Assembly: GCA_947053345.1 (NCBI GenBank)
Contig: CAMRSM010000017.1
Location: 1-64,000, forward strand
Direction: 5' to 3'
From: an uncultured Lachnospiraceae bacterium
GTDB lineage: Bacteria; Bacillota; Clostridia; Lachnospirales; Lachnospiraceae
DNA: 64,000 bases
The notes under the pieces are model-generated. The model was not told the origin of the DNA. It saw only the letters and a program-made list of their open reading frames with translations, and did no database searches. The position numbers were made by a program, and so were the translations under genes. Below are positions 48,495-57,890 of the stretch, one piece after another (the first letter of the stretch is position 1; every line of letters starts with the position of its first letter).

Positions 48495-49697
48495 CTAGAA
48501 AAACTTATTGTGAACTGCATTGACCGCTTTCTCCGTCTGCTGCGCATCGATCAATACCGTCACGCGGATCTCCGAAGTCGAGATCATCTTGATATTTACA
48601 CCGGCATCATAAAGAGCCTCGAACATCTTTGCCGCAACACCCGGATTTGACATCATGCCTGCACCGACGATGGAAACCTTCGCAACATTTTCCTCCACAT
48701 CAATCTTCGAATATTTCAGTGACGTGTTCCTGTGGCGCTCCACGGTAGCCACCGCCTCCTTCAGATCATCCTTCGCCACCGTAAAGCTGATATCCTTTGT
48801 ACCGTCACGGCCGACAGACTGCAAAATGATATCAACATTGATATTGTGGTTTGCGAGATGGTTAAAGAGCTTGAATGCCACGCCCGGCTGATCCTCCAAT
48901 CCGATCACGGCGACGCGCGCCGTATTTTTGTCATTTGCTACCCCGCTGATAAGCATCCCTTCCATATTCACTGCCTCCTTGACTATTGTTCCTTCTGCTA
49001 AATTTAAACTCGAACGCACGACGAGCTGTACCCCATACCTCTTTGCCATCTCCACCGAGCGGTTATGCAATACGCCGGAACCAAGCGAGGACAGATCAAG
49101 CATTTCGTCGTAGGTAATTTCCTGCAACTTCTTTGCACCCGGCACAATGCGCGGGTCAGCGGTGTACACACCCTCTACGTCCGTATAAATCTCACACGCA
49201 TCCGCATGCAGGGCAGCTGCCAGCGCCACTGCGGTCGTATCCGAACCGCCCCTTCCAAGCGTCGTGTAATTCTCCATTCCGTCAATCCCCTGGAATCCGG
49301 TGATCAGCACGATCTTATGGCTCTCCAGTTCGTTTTTAATGCGGTCTGTCTCAATTTTGATCAGGCGCGCATTCCCGAAGGTCGGGGTCGTGCGCATTTT
49401 TACCTGAAATGCGTTCAGCGACACCGCAGGAACTCCAAGAGAATCCATTGCCATCGCCATGAGCGCGACAGACTGCTGCTCACCGATCGTGTAGAGCATA
49501 TCCATCTCGCGCTTCGGCGGGTTCGGGTTGATATCCCTCGCCTGCTGTACAAGCACATCCGTGAACTTTCCCATTGCCGAAAGGACAACGACGATGTCGT
49601 TCCCTTTCTTATAATCTTCAATACAGCGCCTTGCCACATTGAAGATCCTCTCCTTGTCAGCGACCGACGTACCGCCGAACTTTTTTACGATTAACAT
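48495..49697 (-). CDS. lysC: Aspartate kinase
   Basis: The 400-residue enzyme phosphorylates aspartate, the first step to lysine, threonine and methionine. The N-terminal VKKFGGTSVADKERI, the ATP-binding TTLGRGGSDTTAVALA and the C-terminal two ACT domains (from about residue 265: VAVIGLEDQPGVAFKLFNHL, VSIVGAGMMSNPGVAAKMFEAL) are complete. ACT domains mean feedback inhibition by an amino acid. GGAGG precedes the ATG. It lies 147 bases after homoserine dehydrogenase on the same strand. No lysine riboswitch fits in that gap. Confidence 0.95.
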   Translation of the reverse strand: MLIVKKFGGTSVADKERIFNVARRCIEDYKKGNDIVVVLSAMGKFTDVLVQQARDINPNPPKREMDMLYTIGEQQSVALMAMAMDSLGVPAVSLNAFQVKMRTTPTFGNARLIKIETDRIKNELESHKIVLITGFQGIDGMENYTTLGRGGSDTTAVALAAALHADACEIYTDVEGVYTADPRIVPGAKKLQEITYDEMLDLSSLGSGVLHNRSVEMAKRYGVQLVVRSSLNLAEGTIVKEAVNMEGMLISGVANDKNTARVAVIGLEDQPGVAFKLFNHLANHNINVDIILQSVGRDGTKDISFTVAKDDLKEAVATVERHRNTSLKYSKIDVEENVAKVSIVGAGMMSNPGVAAKMFEALYDAGVNIKMISTSEIRVTVLIDAQQTEKAVNAVHNKFF

Positions 49698-49844
49698 AGC
49701 TGCCTCCTAAAAAACACGTATTTTTCTGCATCTATCGTCCAATTTATCTCACGATAAACTGTTTTCCGTTTATAATATCATATTCCGCTCCGTTTTTGTT
49801 TGTGCCTTGCGGTAACCCTCCTGGAAAAGACCGGGCGAAAAACC

Positions 49845-51071
49845 TCACATCGGCTCCCCTGCCCCTTTCACATTCTCCACACGTATCCGGCTAAGAACCT
49901 TTGCCTTTGATGCCGCCTTTTTAAAGCTGCCCTCCGTCATCGGCTTTGTCAGGAATGCATACTCGCCGGAAATTTCCTGTACTTTTACTTCGCAGTCCAC
50001 CTCGAACAGGCTTTGTGCCTTTTCCCTTTCATGCTCCGGGACGCGCACAAAAAAGCAGTTCTTTAAAGTATTGATATCCGCAAGCTCGAGTTTCCTGCTG
50101 TTCCAGATGGTCATGACATTCACACCCTGATGCTTGACCGCATCCACCACATCCGAGACAACGGCGCTCGCGGTCGGGAGCTTGCCCGCACCCTTTCCGT
50201 AAAACATAATATCGCCGAGGAAATTGCCGCGCACAAGAACTGCATTAAACACATCGTCCACCACATACAGCGGATGCTCCTTGCCGACCATACGCGGGGC
50301 TACCATCGCATAGACCTTGCCCTCTACGGTCTTGCTCGTGCCAAACAGCTTAATGCCCGCACCCAGCGCCCCCGCGTAGGCAATATCTTCCCGCGTGATC
50401 TTCGCGATGCCCTCGGTATAGATGTCCTCATAATCCACCTGCATGCCGTATGCAAGCGAAGTCAGGATGGCGATCTTCCTGCCCGCGTCATACCCGTCCA
50501 CGTCCGCGGAAGGGTTGCGCTCCGCATAACCTTTCGCCTGCGCATCCGCGAGCGCATCCTTAAAATCCGTGCCCTCATCGCGCATCTGCGTCAGGATATA
50601 GTTCGTCGTGCCGTTTAATATCCCGGTCACCTCCTGGATCTCATCGGCGGTCAGGCTCTGGTTGAGCGGCCGGATGATCGGGATACCCCCGCCCACGCTC
50701 GCCTCAAACAGGAAATTTTCCTTTTTCTGCTTCGCAATCTCAAGCAGCTCCGCACCGTGTTTCGCAACCAGTTCCTTGTTGGAGGTGCACACGCTCTTCC
50801 CCTTTAAAAGCGCTTCCTTCACAAAACTGTACGCCGGCTCGACACCGCCCATGACCTCGATCACAACGCCGATCTCCGGGTCATTGACAACCTGCGCAAA
50901 ATCATGTACCAGAACCTCCTCGACCGGATCCCCGGGAAAATCGCGCAGATCCAAAACATACTTTACCTCGATATCCTCCCCGGCACGGCGGGCAATCCCC
51001 TCCGGGTTGCTCCTCATAACCTCAAACACCCCCGAGCCAACCGTCCCATACCCTAAAATCGCTACCTTCAT
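49845..51071 (-). CDS. hom: Homoserine dehydrogenase
   Basis: The 408-residue enzyme reduces aspartate semialdehyde to homoserine. The Rossmann loop VAILGYGTVGSGVFEV, CTSNKELVAKHG, GGGIPIIRPL, GILNGTTNYILTQM and the catalytic-region KAKGYAERNPSADVDGYDAGRK are typical. It ends with a short ACT-like domain. The ATG at 51071 has GGAGG seven bases upstream. It follows the ACT-domain regulator gene by 187 bases and precedes lysC on the same strand, forming an aspartate-pathway cluster. Confidence 0.95.
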   Translation of the reverse strand: MKVAILGYGTVGSGVFEVMRSNPEGIARRAGEDIEVKYVLDLRDFPGDPVEEVLVHDFAQVVNDPEIGVVIEVMGGVEPAYSFVKEALLKGKSVCTSNKELVAKHGAELLEIAKQKKENFLFEASVGGGIPIIRPLNQSLTADEIQEVTGILNGTTNYILTQMRDEGTDFKDALADAQAKGYAERNPSADVDGYDAGRKIAILTSLAYGMQVDYEDIYTEGIAKITREDIAYAGALGAGIKLFGTSKTVEGKVYAMVAPRMVGKEHPLYVVDDVFNAVLVRGNFLGDIMFYGKGAGKLPTASAVVSDVVDAVKHQGVNVMTIWNSRKLELADINTLKNCFFVRVPEHEREKAQSLFEVDCEVKVQEISGEYAFLTKPMTEGSFKKAASKAKVLSRIRVENVKGAGEPM

Positions 51072-51258
51072 ATCCATCCCTCCATTTCAAGATCAAATAA
51101 AACTTTTACAGGAAAAGCCCCGTAAGACACGCAGGACAACACACGTGCGCGCGCCAACCCACCAGCCCCAAACCGAGCGCAGCCTCCTGCACAGCCGCTG
51201 CAGCCGCCATGAAGAGGGCACCACCAAAACTCTTCCCCACTCTTTGGCCCCTTTCACA

Positions 51259-51699
51259 TTATTCACGACCCAGTATTTTTATATAATGCACACCTTCCGT
51301 TTCCTCCACCAGCTCGATCAGCTTTGCCACCTCGAGCGTCTGGGGCAGAACCTCCATCCCAAGCGTCAGCGTTGCGATACCTCCAATGGGAATGGACTGG
51401 TGGATCGTAAGGATATTCGCATGTGCCTGTGCAATTTTATTCAGCACATTGGAGAGCAGCCCCGGCACATCATCTACCTGCATCATCAGATTGATTGTTT
51501 TCCCCCGGTTGTCTTCGTGAAACGGAAAGATATCATCCTTATATTTATAGAAGGAGCTGCGGCTGATCTCCACCGCATCCGTCGCTTCCTGGATCGTGAG
51601 CACCCGCTCCGAGTCCAACAGCCGTTTTGCTTCCACAACCTTTAGTAAAACCTCCGGCAGCGCTTTCTTTTTAACAATATAATATTTTTCGTCATCCAT
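51259..51699 (-). CDS. ACT-domain protein upstream of homoserine dehydrogenase
   Basis: This 146-residue protein belongs to the COG4492 group usually found with homoserine dehydrogenase or threonine genes: a helical N-terminus (LLKVVEAKRLLDSERVLTIQE, SRSSFYKYKDDIFPF) that looks like an HTH, then one ACT domain (INLMMQVDDVPGLLSNVLNK, ANILTIHQSIPIGGIATLT). It probably senses an amino acid and tunes the pathway. The ATG at 51699 has GGAGG about 12 bases upstream. Confidence 0.88.
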   Translation of the reverse strand: MDDEKYYIVKKKALPEVLLKVVEAKRLLDSERVLTIQEATDAVEISRSSFYKYKDDIFPFHEDNRGKTINLMMQVDDVPGLLSNVLNKIAQAHANILTIHQSIPIGGIATLTLGMEVLPQTLEVAKLIELVEETEGVHYIKILGRE

Positions 51700-52006
51700 G
51701 CCTGACAATCCCTCCCGCAAACACTCCTTTCCCAAAGCAGACAACAGCCCATGTACAACACATCTGCCCTGTAAGCGTTTTGTACACTCCACATGAACAA
51801 GTGTCCGTTTCGGAAAGATATCATATCATACTTCCTGACAGATTGCAATACTTTTTTTTCGGCGGGCCACGGCGATCCTGTAAATACGCAAATTCCCGGG
51901 AACCGACCGGAAAAAACTTCTGGTTTCGGTTTATCAAAAAACGGTACTCCAAAACAGAAACTAAGCCAAAAGGAACGTTTACAAACCTTCCCCTCCCGAT
52001 TCCATA
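51700..52006. other. Intergenic region between the aspartate cluster and the CotH locus
   Basis: No gene is supported. It should hold the leftward promoter of the ACT-hom-lysC cluster; I see no clear hexamer pair. Confidence 0.35.
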
Positions 52007-52035
52007 TTGAAAATCAAATGCCCATATGATAAAAT
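52007..52035 (+). promoter_or_regulatory. Promoter of the small protein / CotH operon
   Basis: TTGAAA at 52007, 17-nt spacer, TAAAAT at 52030. Confidence 0.6.
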
Positions 52036-52120
52036 AATCATAGGAAAACTCTATAATCCCAGAACCGGCTTTACGGTATCCCGGTTCCATTGTTCCCGCC
52101 AAAAAGAAAGGGTGAATGCC

Positions 52121-52243
52121 ATGGAAAACAAAGACGAAAATCAAGAAAAAGAACAAAACAAGTCGCAAAAAGTCTGGGACATCTGCTGCCTTTTGGCACT
52201 TCTTGTCATCCTGATCGTCTGCTGCTATCTGATGCTGTCATAA
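52121..52243 (+). CDS. Small single-pass membrane protein
   Basis: The 40-residue protein has a very polar N-terminus (ENKDENQEKEQNKSQK) and one C-terminal hydrophobic segment with paired cysteines (DICCLLALLVILIVCCYLML). AAAGGGTG precedes the ATG. It precedes the CotH-like gene by 61 bases and is probably cotranscribed. Function unknown. Confidence 0.6.
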   Translation: MENKDENQEKEQNKSQKVWDICCLLALLVILIVCCYLMLS

Positions 52244-52304
52244 AAAAATACATAGGCCGCAGGCAGATCTTTGACCAACTTCCGGCCACAGAATGAGAGG
52301 AATC

Positions 52305-54767
52305 ATGAAAAAATTAAAACAATACGGGTATGTGCTTCTTTTGTGCGGCATTTTTGCCTGCGGGAATTTTTCTCCCCACACCGTTTTTGCGGAGGAAACA
52401 GCGGACAGCATCCCTGCCGATGGTACCAACAGCACGGATAACCCGGCAGACACCTCCGGTGATTTTGTTCCAAGCCCCCTGCCATCCCCGGAGTTTTCCG
52501 CCGGGGCAGGTTTTTATGAGGAGGAATTCCTTCTCACACTCACCGTGCCAAAAGGCTGCCGGATCTATGTGACCACAGACGGCTCCCTGCCATCCCCGGA
52601 CAATGAGGCAGCGTTTCTTTATACGGAGCCGCTTATGCTGACCGACCTGCGCGAAGCAAACAATGTTTCCAGGGCGTGGGTAATCCGCGCCGCCACGTTT
52701 TCCCCGGAGGGTGAGGGTGGTGATGTCGTAACGAAAAGCTATTTTATCGGTAAGGGCATGACCACCCGCTACCAGGTTCCTGTTGTCTCCCTTGTGACGG
52801 ATCCGGACAATCTTTATAACGAGGAAGACGGTATCTATGTCCACTATCAGGAGAGCGGCAGAATGTGGGAGCGCCCTTTCCATTTTGAATATTTCACGCC
52901 GGAAGGGGAATGCCCGGTTTCCATAAACTGCGGGGGACGGGTACACGGGGGCGCAAGCCGTGAGATAGAGATGAAATCCCTGCGCCTTTACGCGCGCGCG
53001 GAATATGATACGCAGAAAAATTTCAAGCATGATTTCTTTACCGGTGGTACGCTTCCCGCCCTGGATGTCAACGGAAAAACGATCAAAAAATTTAAGCACT
53101 TGCTCCTGCGCGGCGGCGGCAACGAAGCGACCGCCTGGGAACGTGTCTATTTCCGTGATACCCTGACTGCATGGTGCATGCGGAACACCGGGCTTGACGT
53201 GCAGGCGGCACAGCCCCTCGTCGCCTTTCTGAACGGCAATTATTACGGCATCATGAACCTGCGCGAACGGCAGGACGAGCGCTATATCGAGGAACATTAC
53301 GGGCTCGACAACGAACAGGTCGCCATCTACAGTTTCTGGTATGATGAAAACGGGGATATCCATATTGAGGCGGACGCGGACAGCGATGAGCTTGCATGGC
53401 AGTCCAGGCTGTATTATGAGGAAATTTTCCGTTTTGCCACAACCGCCGACCTGACCGTCGAGGAAAATTACAATAAAGTATGCGAGGCCTTTGACATCAA
53501 TAACTATATCGACTATCTCTGCGTTGAGCTTTTCTGCGGCAATACCGACTGGCCGGGCAACAACTGCAAGGCGTGGCGCTACACAGGCGAAGAAAATGAG
53601 CTCTACGGCAGCGACGGGAAGATCCGCTGGCTTTTGTATGATACGGAATTTGCCTATGGGCTTTATGGCAGGGAGGCATCCGATGACAATATCGCAGCGG
53701 CATTGTCAGACAGCTCAAAGGAATGGCCGAACCAGCATGGTTCCACGCTGCTCTTCCGCAGTCTGCTCGCAAACGAAGATTTTTACGATGCTTTTATCTC
53801 CCGCATGCTCGACCTGCTGAATGAGGAATTTTCCTCGCAGGCCCTGACCGCGCAGGCAGACATCATGGCGGATTACTACACCGGCCTGATTCAGGAAAAC
53901 CGCGATGCCGGGAACTGGTTTGACCGTTATGAAAACAATTTATCCATTGTTAAGAATTATCTCCGGAAGCGCCCGGCATACCTATATACTTTGTTGTTCC
54001 AACATTTTGAGCTCGGTGCACGGTACACGCTGCACGTTGATTTTGATACTGCGGCGGGCTCACTTACCGTCGGGACGATCCAGGCGGCGGAGGGCGCAAA
54101 CTGCATCCGGAATAATGGTTTTTATGGCTACTATTACTGCGGCTACCCGGTAAAAATCACGGCAGTCCCGGCAGAAGGCTACCGCTTCGTCGGTTTTACC
54201 GGCAGGGATGTTTCCGCGCTGGCAGCAAAGGACGGCACATCCCTGAAACCGGATGCGGTTGTGGACGGGCTGCTGCGCTATACGGAAAAAGATGCCGGCA
54301 TCGCCTTGCTGTATACAAAGAATAACGTATTTGTCCAAAACCCTGACGCAAACGGCCAGATTTACCTGACAGCAGTTTTTGAAAAGGAAGGAACTACCCC
54401 GCCGTATATCGAAGCAGTCAGTGCGGTGGCAGATATTTCCGCAAAACCGGAATCCGGGGGCGGAAATTCTTCGGAGAACAGGGAAGAATCCGGAAATCCT
54501 TCCGGTGCAGGCACTGCCGGCGAACAAAATCCTGCCCTGTCCGGTACAAAGCAGCCGGACGGGGCAGACCGTGCGGATTTGTCGGACAGCAATGGAACCG
54601 GTGCGCTGTCTCCTGACCACCCACAAAACCTGCAACCGGCGGGCGGTTCGGACGCAAAAAATGAGGGCAGCACGGAATTTATCCTGCTCTGTGTCCTTCT
54701 TGCCGCAGCACTTGGCTTTGTGACCTTCCTTGGCATCCGTACCTCACGGAAACATTTCCGCCGCTGA
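52305..54767 (+). CDS. Secreted CotH-like protein kinase, membrane-anchored
   Basis: The 820-residue protein has a signal peptide (KKLKQYGYVLLLCGIFACGN), an N-terminal chitobiase-type domain (LTLTVPKGCRIYVTTDGSLP), and the CotH fold from about residue 160 (GRVHGGASREIEMKSLRLYA, LLRGGGNEATAWERVYFRDT, YYGIMNLRERQDERYIEEHY). An InlB/Flg-like repeat follows (YRFVGFTG). A Gly/Ser-rich stalk and a last membrane segment (EFILLCVLLAAALGFVTFLG) tether it. CotH proteins phosphorylate spore-coat or surface proteins; here it faces outside. GAGAGG precedes the ATG. Confidence 0.88.
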   Translation: MKKLKQYGYVLLLCGIFACGNFSPHTVFAEETADSIPADGTNSTDNPADTSGDFVPSPLPSPEFSAGAGFYEEEFLLTLTVPKGCRIYVTTDGSLPSPDNEAAFLYTEPLMLTDLREANNVSRAWVIRAATFSPEGEGGDVVTKSYFIGKGMTTRYQVPVVSLVTDPDNLYNEEDGIYVHYQESGRMWERPFHFEYFTPEGECPVSINCGGRVHGGASREIEMKSLRLYARAEYDTQKNFKHDFFTGGTLPALDVNGKTIKKFKHLLLRGGGNEATAWERVYFRDTLTAWCMRNTGLDVQAAQPLVAFLNGNYYGIMNLRERQDERYIEEHYGLDNEQVAIYSFWYDENGDIHIEADADSDELAWQSRLYYEEIFRFATTADLTVEENYNKVCEAFDINNYIDYLCVELFCGNTDWPGNNCKAWRYTGEENELYGSDGKIRWLLYDTEFAYGLYGREASDDNIAAALSDSSKEWPNQHGSTLLFRSLLANEDFYDAFISRMLDLLNEEFSSQALTAQADIMADYYTGLIQENRDAGNWFDRYENNLSIVKNYLRKRPAYLYTLLFQHFELGARYTLHVDFDTAAGSLTVGTIQAAEGANCIRNNGFYGYYYCGYPVKITAVPAEGYRFVGFTGRDVSALAAKDGTSLKPDAVVDGLLRYTEKDAGIALLYTKNNVFVQNPDANGQIYLTAVFEKEGTTPPYIEAVSAVADISAKPESGGGNSSENREESGNPSGAGTAGEQNPALSGTKQPDGADRADLSDSNGTGALSPDHPQNLQPAGGSDAKNEGSTEFILLCVLLAAALGFVTFLGIRTSRKHFRR

Positions 54768-55001
54768 TCTTCCCGGACGGGCATCCGCATAATCCAGGCT
54801 ATGTCCGAAAACCGCTTTTTGACCTTCTGTCCCCCTGGCCCAGCCCTCCCCTGCCATAAGGTCCGTTTCCCAATCTGGCCTTATAAAAAAATATCATTTT
54901 GGTTGTTTCCATAATGCCAATTTTGCGGTATGATATCTGCAATCAAAAAAGGGCACCGCAGGGCATCTGCCCTGCCAAAGCGCCCCGAAACGGAGGGTTT
55001 T
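54768..55001. other. Intergenic leader of the ECF gene
   Basis: No gene. It holds a short GGGCAT...ATGCCC-type dyad near 54950-54975 and the ribosome site of the next gene. Confidence 0.3.
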
Positions 55002-55844
55002 ATGGAAAAGAAACAAAAACAACGATGGATACTGACGATTGCCGGGCTGGCATCCGCACTAGCCGGCATCCTGACCACCATCATCGGCTACCGGCAAAAC
55101 ACGGACGACAAGATCACCGCGGAAGATAAAGTGCTTTTTGCTGGGTATTTTCTGGTCATCATCGGCATCGTGCTGCTTGCAAACGGCATTCTTGGGCTGC
55201 TTTCCAAAAAAGAAGCCCAAAACTACAGTGCTTCCGACCGCGCCAAACGCCTCGCCTATGCGGCATTGTTTGCGGCGCTTGCCTACATCGGTTTCCAGTT
55301 TTTCCGCTTTGACCTGACCATCGGCAGTGAGAAAACGGCATTCCACCTCGGCAATACCTTTGTCGTGCTCGCGGCATTCTTCCTCGGCGGAACCTGGGGC
55401 GGCATGGCGGGCGCACTGGGGCTGACCATCGCGGATTTTACATCCGGCTATGTAACCAGCGCGCCGAAAACCTTTTTCCTGAAACTCTGCATCGGGCTGA
55501 TCGTCGGACTTGCCGCGCACACAATCCTGCACTTAAGCCGCGCACAGAGTGCCAGAAAAATCACGTACATCACCGTGACCGCCTCTGTCTGCGGGGTTGT
55601 TTTTAACATCATCGCTGACCCGCTCGTTGGGTATTTCTACAAAAAATACCTTTTCGGACTGCCGCAGGACATCGCGGAAACACTCGCCAAACTCAGCCTT
55701 TTGACCACCGGGGTCAATGCGGTGCTCACGGTCATCTGTGCCGTGCTCCTTTACGGCGCACTGCGCCCGGCACTTGAAAAATCCGGACTTTTTTTCCGCC
55801 TCGAACAATCGCAGGATGCGAAAACCACTTCAAAAATGAAATAG
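55002..55844 (+). CDS. ECF transporter S-component, probably for a B6 vitamer
   Basis: The 280-residue membrane protein has two N-terminal hydrophobic segments (GLASALAGILTTIIGY, VLFAGYFLVIIGIVLLANGI). It then has the ECF S-component core (RLAYAALFAALAYIGFQFFR, HLGNTFVVLAAFFLGGTWGG), with the GGTWGGMAGALGLTIADF turn. The extra N-terminal pair is unusual for an S-component. GGAGG precedes the ATG. It sits 31 bases before a pyridoxamine kinase gene, which suggests pyridoxine, pyridoxal or pyridoxamine as substrate (PdxU-like). No EcfAAT genes are nearby. Confidence 0.8.
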   Translation: MEKKQKQRWILTIAGLASALAGILTTIIGYRQNTDDKITAEDKVLFAGYFLVIIGIVLLANGILGLLSKKEAQNYSASDRAKRLAYAALFAALAYIGFQFFRFDLTIGSEKTAFHLGNTFVVLAAFFLGGTWGGMAGALGLTIADFTSGYVTSAPKTFFLKLCIGLIVGLAAHTILHLSRAQSARKITYITVTASVCGVVFNIIADPLVGYFYKKYLFGLPQDIAETLAKLSLLTTGVNAVLTVICAVLLYGALRPALEKSGLFFRLEQSQDAKTTSKMK

Positions 55845-55875
55845 CGCCGCTTTTCGCGGCAGAATAAGAGGAATT

Positions 55876-56835
55876 ATGAAGCATCAAAAAAAGCTTGCGG
55901 TGATCAATGATTTATCCGGGTACGGGCGCTGTTCTTTAACGGTCGCCCTTCCCGTCGTTTCGGCGATGGGGGTGCAGTGCTGTCCTGTACCGACCTCCAT
56001 CCTCTCAAACCACACCGGCTACCCGGAATATTTTTTTGACGATTACACAAAAAAGCTCCCTGCCTATATCGGCAAATGGAAGGAGCTCGGATTCTCATTC
56101 GACGGTATCCTGACCGGATTCTTGGGCTCGGCAGGGCAGATTGAAGTCGTGGAGGATTTTATCCGGCATTTCGCAGCGGGCGGGGCAAAATCCGGCATGG
56201 GACATGCATCTCATGCCGCGGCCGGATCCGTGCGCCCTTCCGCTTCCTCCGCGGTTCATGAAAACAGTCCAAAACCTGCCGGGATTCCGGATACCACACA
56301 GAATCCCACGCAGCGCGCCAAGGTCATCATCGACCCCATCATGGGCGACCACGGCAGGATATATTCCACCCTAACGCCCGAACTATGCGACCGCATGAAA
56401 GTTCTTGCCTCCCGCGCGGATATTCTGACCCCGAACCTGACCGAGGCGTGCATTCTGGCAGGAGTCCCTTACCAGCCGCATTTTTCCCGGCGCGGGCTCG
56501 CCGCGCTCTTTGACCGGCTTGCCGCACTCTGTCCCGGATGCATCGTCCTTACCGGGATGGATGCGGGAGCCTATCTTGAAAATATCATTTTTGACCCGGA
56601 AACCGGGGAATACCTCACCCTGCGTAAAAAACGCATCGCGGCGGAGCGCTGCGGCACCGGTGACGTGTTTTCCTCCGTCGTGGCAGCGGGTATTTTACAG
56701 GGAATGTCCCTGACCGCCGCCGTAAAAAAGGCAGCTTCCTTTATCTGCCTCTGCCTGAAGGAAACCGCCGGGTACGATATTTCCGCATCCGACGGTGTTG
56801 TGTTTGAACCACTGTTAAAATATTTGATCCCGTAG
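55876..56835 (+). CDS. pdxY: Pyridoxamine/pyridoxal kinase
   Basis: The 319-residue ribokinase-like enzyme phosphorylates B6 vitamers. NDLSGYGRCSLTVALPVVSA, PTSILSNHTGYPEYFF, the DPIMGDHGRIY loop, TPNLTEACILAGVPY and the catalytic CGTGDVFSSVVAAGIL are typical. An extra segment of about 45 residues (101-147, rich in Ala, Ser, His and Pro) is inserted before the VIIDPIMGD strand and looks unstructured. AAGAGG precedes the ATG. It is likely an operon with the ECF S-component. Confidence 0.92.
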   Translation: MKHQKKLAVINDLSGYGRCSLTVALPVVSAMGVQCCPVPTSILSNHTGYPEYFFDDYTKKLPAYIGKWKELGFSFDGILTGFLGSAGQIEVVEDFIRHFAAGGAKSGMGHASHAAAGSVRPSASSAVHENSPKPAGIPDTTQNPTQRAKVIIDPIMGDHGRIYSTLTPELCDRMKVLASRADILTPNLTEACILAGVPYQPHFSRRGLAALFDRLAALCPGCIVLTGMDAGAYLENIIFDPETGEYLTLRKKRIAAERCGTGDVFSSVVAAGILQGMSLTAAVKKAASFICLCLKETAGYDISASDGVVFEPLLKYLIP

Positions 56836-56954
56836 CCCCCGCATCGCCGTGTACCTGAGATGCCCGCAAGACCTGTTTTTGCGGCTGCCGCCCCTTCCGG
56901 CAAAACCACACCCGTGCTTTGGCCGTTGTAAACCGGTTTTCTGTCCGGCAAAAC

Positions 56955-57401
56955 CTATTTTTTCCGGATTTTCTCCAGGCACTCATTCATCGCTTCCGCA
57001 TCCCTTTTCCCCGTGCGGTATTTCAGATAGGTCGCGAACAGATAGATGGCGGCGGAGGTCAGGCACATGAGAATGATCCCGGAAACACTGACCTCATACC
57101 AGCCATAAAAATATCCACAGATGAGCGCGGTCACCGTGACCACGGTGTAATGCAGCAAGTACCAGCCCCATCCCTTCCCCGGCAGACGGTCGGCATTTGA
57201 TATGATAAGTTCCGATTCCACACCGCACAAAATACCGAGCAGCAAAATCTGCGGCAGCGTCAGATACGGCAGCCCAGCCTCCGTGATGTCCTCCCCTTGT
57301 GCAAGAAGCGTGACCCCATACCAAAATATGCACGCGATGAGCGTTCCGGTCGTCACCGCAGAAATTATATTCAGCATTCTCTTACATCTTTCTTTCCGCA
57401 T
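56955..57401 (-). CDS. DUF3021 membrane protein
   Basis: The 148-residue protein has four hydrophobic segments (IISAVTTGTLIACIFWYGVT, LTLPQILLLGILCGV, WYLLHYTVVTVTALICGYFY, GIILMCLTSAAIYLFATYL). The DUF3021 family is nearly always next to a LytTR regulator, as here. Its gene overlaps the LytTR gene end by 20 bases. A later ATG at 57377 is possible. It may inhibit or tune the regulator at the membrane. Confidence 0.85.
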   Translation of the reverse strand: MRKERCKRMLNIISAVTTGTLIACIFWYGVTLLAQGEDITEAGLPYLTLPQILLLGILCGVESELIISNADRLPGKGWGWYLLHYTVVTVTALICGYFYGWYEVSVSGIILMCLTSAAIYLFATYLKYRTGKRDAEAMNECLEKIRKK

Positions 57402-57840
57402 ACAGGCCAAGCCTCCTTTTTACATCCGGCACATACTGCCTCGAGATCACCACCCGCTCCCCGTTCGCAAGCAGCGCCTCGATGCGCCCGCCAAGCACGG
57501 GCACAAAGCGTTCTACCTTGCCAAGACTTAAGATCATGGATTTGGATATGCGGATGAGATCCGTCCCGGCAAACCGTTCCTCCAGCTCGTAAAGCCGGCA
57601 TTTTAATTCCGTCACATCCCTGACCCCATAGGCAAATACCCGGTTCTCCACCGATTCAAAATAATAAATCCCCTGCAGGTCAAGCGGGCTCATGCTGCCA
57701 TCCGCATGATAACCGAGCAGCGGCTTTCCTTCCTGTGCAATGAGTTCCAGCTGCCTAAGCATCCGGGCATCCGCTCTTCTTGTGCGGACGACGATCTCCT
57801 CCTCCTCGTCCGCACCCACTGTCTCAATCCTCACTTTCAT
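57382..57840 (-). CDS. LytTR-family DNA-binding regulator without receiver
   Basis: The 152-residue protein ends in a LytTR domain (IYYFESVENRVFAYGVRDV, LRISKSMILSLGKVERFVPV, LANGERVVISRQYV). The N-terminal part is a short strand region, not a receiver. With DUF3021 it forms a standard LytTR/membrane-partner pair. It is the third gene of a leftward operon with the ABC ATPase and permease, and probably autoregulates it. Confidence 0.9.
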   Translation of the reverse strand: MKVRIETVGADEEEEIVVRTRRADARMLRQLELIAQEGKPLLGYHADGSMSPLDLQGIYYFESVENRVFAYGVRDVTELKCRLYELEERFAGTDLIRISKSMILSLGKVERFVPVLGGRIEALLANGERVVISRQYVPDVKRRLGLYAERKM

Positions 57841-57890
57841 GTGCTACCCCGTTTCCGGATCATTTTGAATCCGCTTGCATGTACCGTTAT

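Noticed and set aside
49698-49844. Lysine riboswitch ahead of lysC
   Set aside because: The gap is too short and lacks the L-box core motifs.
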